From CAUZIZ01 sp965218775 (GTDB taxonomy: Bacteria > Acidobacteriota > UBA6911 > RPQK01 > JAJDTT01), in assembly GCA_965218775.1 (NCBI GenBank), contig CBDCLS010000003.1, positions 186,001 to 250,000 of the forward strand: a stretch of 64,000 nt of DNA. The letters are read 5' to 3'. The position numbers were made by a program, and so were the translations under genes. This document shows positions 60,569-64,000 of this stretch, in pieces. A model generated the notes under the pieces. The model was not told the origin of the DNA, did no database searches, and saw only the letters and a program-made list of their open reading frames with translations. Position 1 is the first letter of the stretch; each line of letters starts with the position of its first letter.

Positions 60569-61927
60569 TTGCGCCAGAAAACGGAAGAACGACTCCCCCT
60601 TTGCCACATTTTCCCCGACCACCAAATGGCCCGGGAACTGGAAAAGATCTCCGAGATCCTGGACCACAATCCCCGGATCTCGGCCTTAGTTTTACAGGAT
60701 CTATGTGACACTTCCAATCCGCAGAAAGGCGCCAGCGGACTCAGTGCCGAGTTTGTCCTACGAGCGACCCTCGTCAAACAGCTGCACGGCTTCAGCTACG
60801 AGCAGCTGGCCTTTCACCTACTCGACTCCCAGAGCTTCCGCAGTTTTGTGCGTCACCCCCTGGGCTGGATGCCGAATAGGTCCACCCTGCAGCGCAATAT
60901 CTCGAAGATCTCTGAAGCCAGCTGGAAAGAGATCAATACCGTCTTGGTGGGCTGGGCCGCTCAGAAGGGACTGGAAAAGGGCCAGCGCATCCGCCTCGAT
61001 TCGACCGCCGTCGAGAGCGACATTCATCATCCGACCGACAGTGCCCTGCTCGACGATGCGGTGCGCACGGTGAGCCGGCTTCTGGGACAGCTCAAGGAGC
61101 GACAAGGCGCGCTCGAAGCCGAAGGCCAGGCGTCGACGGCGGTGGTCTTTACCAACCACAGCCGACGAGCCAAGCGGCGGGCTTTTCAGATCGCCAACGG
61201 CCGAGGAGCCAAACGCCAGCGCGCCTATCGCGATCTGTTGAAGGTCGCCCGCAAAACCTACGGCTACGGCCTCACGGCCTTGCAAGCCGATTTGCCGGCC
61301 GCCGACCTGCTGACCGTGGCGCTGCTGGTCTCCTTGGAGCATTACCTGAAGCTGATGGCCCGGGTCATCGATCAAACGGAGCGACGCGTCCTGCGCGGCG
61401 AGACCGTGCCCGCCGCCGAGAAGGTCTTTTCGATTTTTGAAGAGCATACGGACATCATCAAAAAAGGCCAGCGCGAACCGACCTATGGGCACAAGATCTT
61501 TCTGACCGGCGGTCGCTCGTCGCTGATCTTGAACTGTGAAGTCCTGGCTGGAAACCCGGCCGATGTGGGTCAGCTCCAACCCTTGCTCGGAGCCCATCGA
61601 GAGGTCTACGGTCGCTATCCGCGTCAGATGGCGGCGGACCGGGGCTTTTACAGCCAAGCCAATTTGACCTGGGCCAAAGGGGAGGGCATCCAGGATGCCG
61701 CCTTTGATCGCAAGGGAAGTCTGCCGATCAGCGAGATGGTGCGCTCCAGCTGGCTTTACAAACAGTTGAGACGTTTTCGCGCCGGCATTGAGGGTTGTAT
61801 CTCGTGGCTCAAGCGCGTCTTCGGGCTGGACCGCTGCACCTGGAAAGGCTGGGAGCACTTCCAGCAGTACGTGCAGGCTTCCGTGGTCAGCTACAACCTG
61901 CTCGTTCTGGCCCGTTTGCTTCCCTGA
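60569..61927 (+). CDS. DDE transposase (ISNCY / IS1182-IS5-like), relative of the one at 1875
   Basis: A 452-residue intact transposase starting at TTG with AAGGAGG 7 bases upstream. Likely catalytic residues lie in RLDSTAV, ADRGFYS and RAGIEGC; KRVFGLDRCTWKGWEHFQQY closely matches the other copy. Sequence differences throughout show a separate element rather than a recent copy. The right end may be near 61978-62000, where GTCTGCAAAATCCAGCTCC weakly resembles the inverted left end. Confidence 0.85.
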   Translation: MRQKTEERLPLCHIFPDHQMARELEKISEILDHNPRISALVLQDLCDTSNPQKGASGLSAEFVLRATLVKQLHGFSYEQLAFHLLDSQSFRSFVRHPLGWMPNRSTLQRNISKISEASWKEINTVLVGWAAQKGLEKGQRIRLDSTAVESDIHHPTDSALLDDAVRTVSRLLGQLKERQGALEAEGQASTAVVFTNHSRRAKRRAFQIANGRGAKRQRAYRDLLKVARKTYGYGLTALQADLPAADLLTVALLVSLEHYLKLMARVIDQTERRVLRGETVPAAEKVFSIFEEHTDIIKKGQREPTYGHKIFLTGGRSSLILNCEVLAGNPADVGQLQPLLGAHREVYGRYPRQMAADRGFYSQANLTWAKGEGIQDAAFDRKGSLPISEMVRSSWLYKQLRRFRAGIEGCISWLKRVFGLDRCTWKGWEHFQQYVQASVVSYNLLVLARLLP

Positions 61928-62214
61928 GACCGTTGCAGCCTCTTGGAACCCAAAACGCTCGGAGCTGCGGCCGCAGTGTCTGCAAAATCCAGCTCCGTCA
62001 TCCTCCTGCTGGCGAAAAAGGGTCCACCGAGCACAAAGTGGTCTTTGCCCGCTGCCTATGGTATATTAAGTATCTTAGAATCAGCTAATTAACAAAGCTT
62101 AAAAGAAGTTCCCTGAGACTTTAGCAGATAACTGACTGACTCTACAGGAGATAAAGGTAGTTTTGGACTGGATTGTGTAGGCATGTAATTGTGGCTTATA
62201 TTTCAATAGTGTGC

Positions 62215-62244
62215 TTGACTTTAAAGGATTATATAGGGTATAGT
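62215..62244 (+). promoter_or_regulatory. Transposase promoter of IS1634 copy 2
   Basis: TTGACT (62215-62220) and TATAGT (62239-62244) with an 18-base spacer, 7 bases before the ATG at 62252. Confidence 0.6.
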
Positions 62245-62251
62245 GGTAATC

Positions 62252-64000
62252 ATGTACATCACCTCCGTCCCCAACCGCGGCTCTCCCCCCGCCATCCTGC
62301 TGCGCGAGAGCTACCGCCAAGGCGGTCAGGTTAAGACCCGCACCCTTGCCAATCTCTCCAAGTTGCCCGCCGAAGCGATCGCCCTGCTGCGCCGCAGCCT
62401 TAAGGGGGAAACCCTGCTGGCCCCGGAGGACGCCTTCGAGGCCATCGCCTCCTTCCAGCAGGGACACGTCCAAGCCGTGCTCACGGCCATGCGCCGACTC
62501 GGCCTCCCCCAACTGCTGGCCTCGCGGCCCTCGCGTCAACGCCAGTTGGTCTTGGCCCTGGTGGCGGCGCGCATCCTGGAACCAGCCAGTAAGCTGGCGA
62601 CCACGCGCTGGTGGCAGGTCACCACCCTGCCCTCGGAGCTGGGAGTGGAGGAGGCCGACCAGGAGGACCTGTATGCGGCGCTGGACTGGTTAGGGCAACG
62701 CCAGGCGCCGATCGAGAAAAAGCTGGCCGCTCGACACCTCCGTGAGGACGGCCTGGCGCTGTACGATCTGACCTCCACCTACTTCGAGGGCACCACCTGT
62801 TCGCTGGCCAGCCTCGGGTACAATCGGGACGGAAAGCGCGGCAAGCTCCAGATCAACTACGGGTTGCTGACCAACCGCCGCGGGATTCCCGTCTCGGTCT
62901 CGGTCTTCGAGGGCAAGACCGGGGACCCGAAAACCCTGCTGCCGGAGGTGGACAAGCTCCGACAGCAGTTCGGGATCGAGCGGCTGGCCCTGGTGGGGGA
63001 CCGGGGGATGATCACCCACAAACAGATCGATGCCCTGCGCCCGATCGACGGCATCGACTGGATCAGCGCGCTCCGCTCGGAGACCATCCGCAAGCTAGTG
63101 GAGGGCGGGGCGATCCAAAGGGGACTCTTCGATGAGCGCAACCTGTTCGAGCTCTCCCATCCGGACCTCCCCGGCGAACGACTCGTCGCCTGTCGGAATC
63201 CGGAGCTCGCCCAAAGACGGGCGCGCCACCGCAGCAGCCTGCTGGAGGCCACCACCCGGGAGCTGGAGAAGGTGCGCCGGATGGTCACCGCAGGGCGTCT
63301 GCAGGGGCAGGAGCAGATCGGCAAGCGCGTGCGCCAGGTGCTCGGTCAGTACCGGCTGGGCCAACACTATCGGCTGCAGATACGGGAGGACGGTTTCGAG
63401 TCTCGAGCCGATGAAGAGGCGATCGCCGCCGAGCTGGCCCAAGCGGCGAGCAAGAGCCCAGAGTTGGCGCAAAGACGACAGCAGCACTACGCCCGTCATC
63501 GCCAGGCGATCGACCAACAGCTAGAGCACCTCCGCCAGCGGATCCAGCGGGGGCGTCTGTACGGCAAGGAGCACATCGGGGTTCGGGTGGGAAAGGTGCT
63601 CAACAAGTACAAAGTCGGCAAGCACTTCCAACTGCACATCGAGGAGGATCGATTCGACTTCGAGATCGACCCGGAGAAGGTCCAAGCCGAAGCGGCCCTC
63701 GACGGTCTCTACGTGGTGCGCACGAGCCTGCCCCAAGAGACGCTCGACGCCGCCCAGACGGTCCTCAGCTACAAACTCCTGGGCAGCGTGGAGCGGGCCT
63801 TTCGCTCCTTCAAGACGATGGACCTCAACGTCCGACCCATCCACCACCGCCTGGCCCGCCGGGTCCGGGCCCACATCTTTTTGTGTCTGCTCGCCTACTA
63901 CGTCCTCTGGCACATGCTCGAGGCATGGCGTCCGCTGCTCTTCGCCGACGAGGATCTGGAAGCGAAGAGGACGCGCGACCCGGTGGCGCCGGCCCGCCGT
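62252..64000 (+). CDS. IS1634-family transposase, copy 2, 3' end outside window
   Basis: The frame from ATG 62252 (MYITSVPNRG) runs open for 583 codons to the window end. It reads the same as copy 1 (654 residues), for example YDLTSTYFEGTTCSLASLGY and SVERAFRSFKTMDLNVRPIH, so about 71 residues lie beyond the edge. Confidence 0.92.
   Translation, partial: MYITSVPNRGSPPAILLRESYRQGGQVKTRTLANLSKLPAEAIALLRRSLKGETLLAPEDAFEAIASFQQGHVQAVLTAMRRLGLPQLLASRPSRQRQLVLALVAARILEPASKLATTRWWQVTTLPSELGVEEADQEDLYAALDWLGQRQAPIEKKLAARHLREDGLALYDLTSTYFEGTTCSLASLGYNRDGKRGKLQINYGLLTNRRGIPVSVSVFEGKTGDPKTLLPEVDKLRQQFGIERLALVGDRGMITHKQIDALRPIDGIDWISALRSETIRKLVEGGAIQRGLFDERNLFELSHPDLPGERLVACRNPELAQRRARHRSSLLEATTRELEKVRRMVTAGRLQGQEQIGKRVRQVLGQYRLGQHYRLQIREDGFESRADEEAIAAELAQAASKSPELAQRRQQHYARHRQAIDQQLEHLRQRIQRGRLYGKEHIGVRVGKVLNKYKVGKHFQLHIEEDRFDFEIDPEKVQAEAALDGLYVVRTSLPQETLDAAQTVLSYKLLGSVERAFRSFKTMDLNVRPIHHRLARRVRAHIFLCLLAYYVLWHMLEAWRPLLFADEDLEAKRTRDPVAPARR

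Larger units (their letters stand above)
62103..64000 (+). mobile_element. IS1634-family insertion sequence, copy 2, cut by window edge
   Basis: From about 62103 the sequence is the reverse complement of copy 1 from its right end (GAAGTTCCCTGAGACTTTAG onward) and stays the same wherever compared to the window end. The two copies are in opposite orientation about 4.1 kb apart. Confidence 0.9.

Noticed and set aside
1..64000. CRISPR arrays, tRNA or rRNA genes
   Set aside because: No regularly spaced repeats with unique spacers, no cloverleaf candidates and no rRNA motifs were noticed; short RNA genes could still have been missed by eye.

Overview
This window most resembles a chromosome segment of an Acidobacteriota bacterium, probably from an uncultivated marine or host-associated lineage. 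The main reasons are a 1,198-residue TonB-dependent receptor with an N-terminal carboxypeptidase-regulatory-like domain, three large Ser/Thr kinases fused to TolB/PD40 propellers, a small secreted protein of a type common in that phylum, and many exported catabolic enzymes. This rests on family recognition only; no database search was possible.

Layout. 1-8.2 kb: accessory catabolism (zinc alcohol dehydrogenase fragment, phytanoyl-CoA dioxygenase-like protein, dihydrodipicolinate-synthase-family aldolase, secreted esterase, Tat-exported sialidase-like protein, M19 dipeptidase), interrupted by an insertion sequence at 1.7-3.3 kb. 8.2-16.2 kb: a signalling island. A full-consensus sigma-54 promoter, with a cluster of dyad half-sites about 140 bp upstream, precedes a small secreted protein and an exported kinase-fold protein with a trailing phosphatase remnant. 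An FHA-GAF histidine kinase follows. On the other strand lies a second, intact copy of the exported kinase and PPP-type phosphatase, overlapped by a TauD-like dioxygenase. 16.2-17.0 kb is repeat-rich.

17-22 kb: formamidase-like protein and TonB-dependent receptor. 22-35 kb: three tandem kinase-TolB paralogues at different stages of decay, interspersed with two VapBC-type toxin-antitoxin pairs and a transporter remnant, then a divergent FHA-GAF-sigma-54 activator. 35-41 kb: a two-gene unit for a pentahaem PA14 cytochrome and a sugar-dehydrogenase-like propeller, then a glycosidase-like propeller. 41.6-49.3 kb: the membrane arm of a complex I-like enzyme (J, K, two MrpD-like subunits, M, N), with four antiporter-like subunits and no classical NuoL.

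49.4-54.2 kb: a decayed prophage (large serine recombinase, terminase) directly after nuoN. 54.5-64 kb: an insertion hotspot holding an ISKra4-type element split by an IS1634-type element with a 6-bp target duplication, a second near-identical inverted IS1634 copy running off the end, another DDE transposase related to the one at 1.9 kb, a ThiF/MoeB-like E1 enzyme, and gene fragments.

The most interesting points are the duplicated exported kinase and phosphatase pair with its sigma-54 control region, the two FHA regulators near kinases and phosphatases, RNA stems that hide the transposase ribosome sites in two diverged insertion sequences, and several families of heptameric or palindromic intergenic repeats. 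No tRNA, rRNA or CRISPR array was seen.
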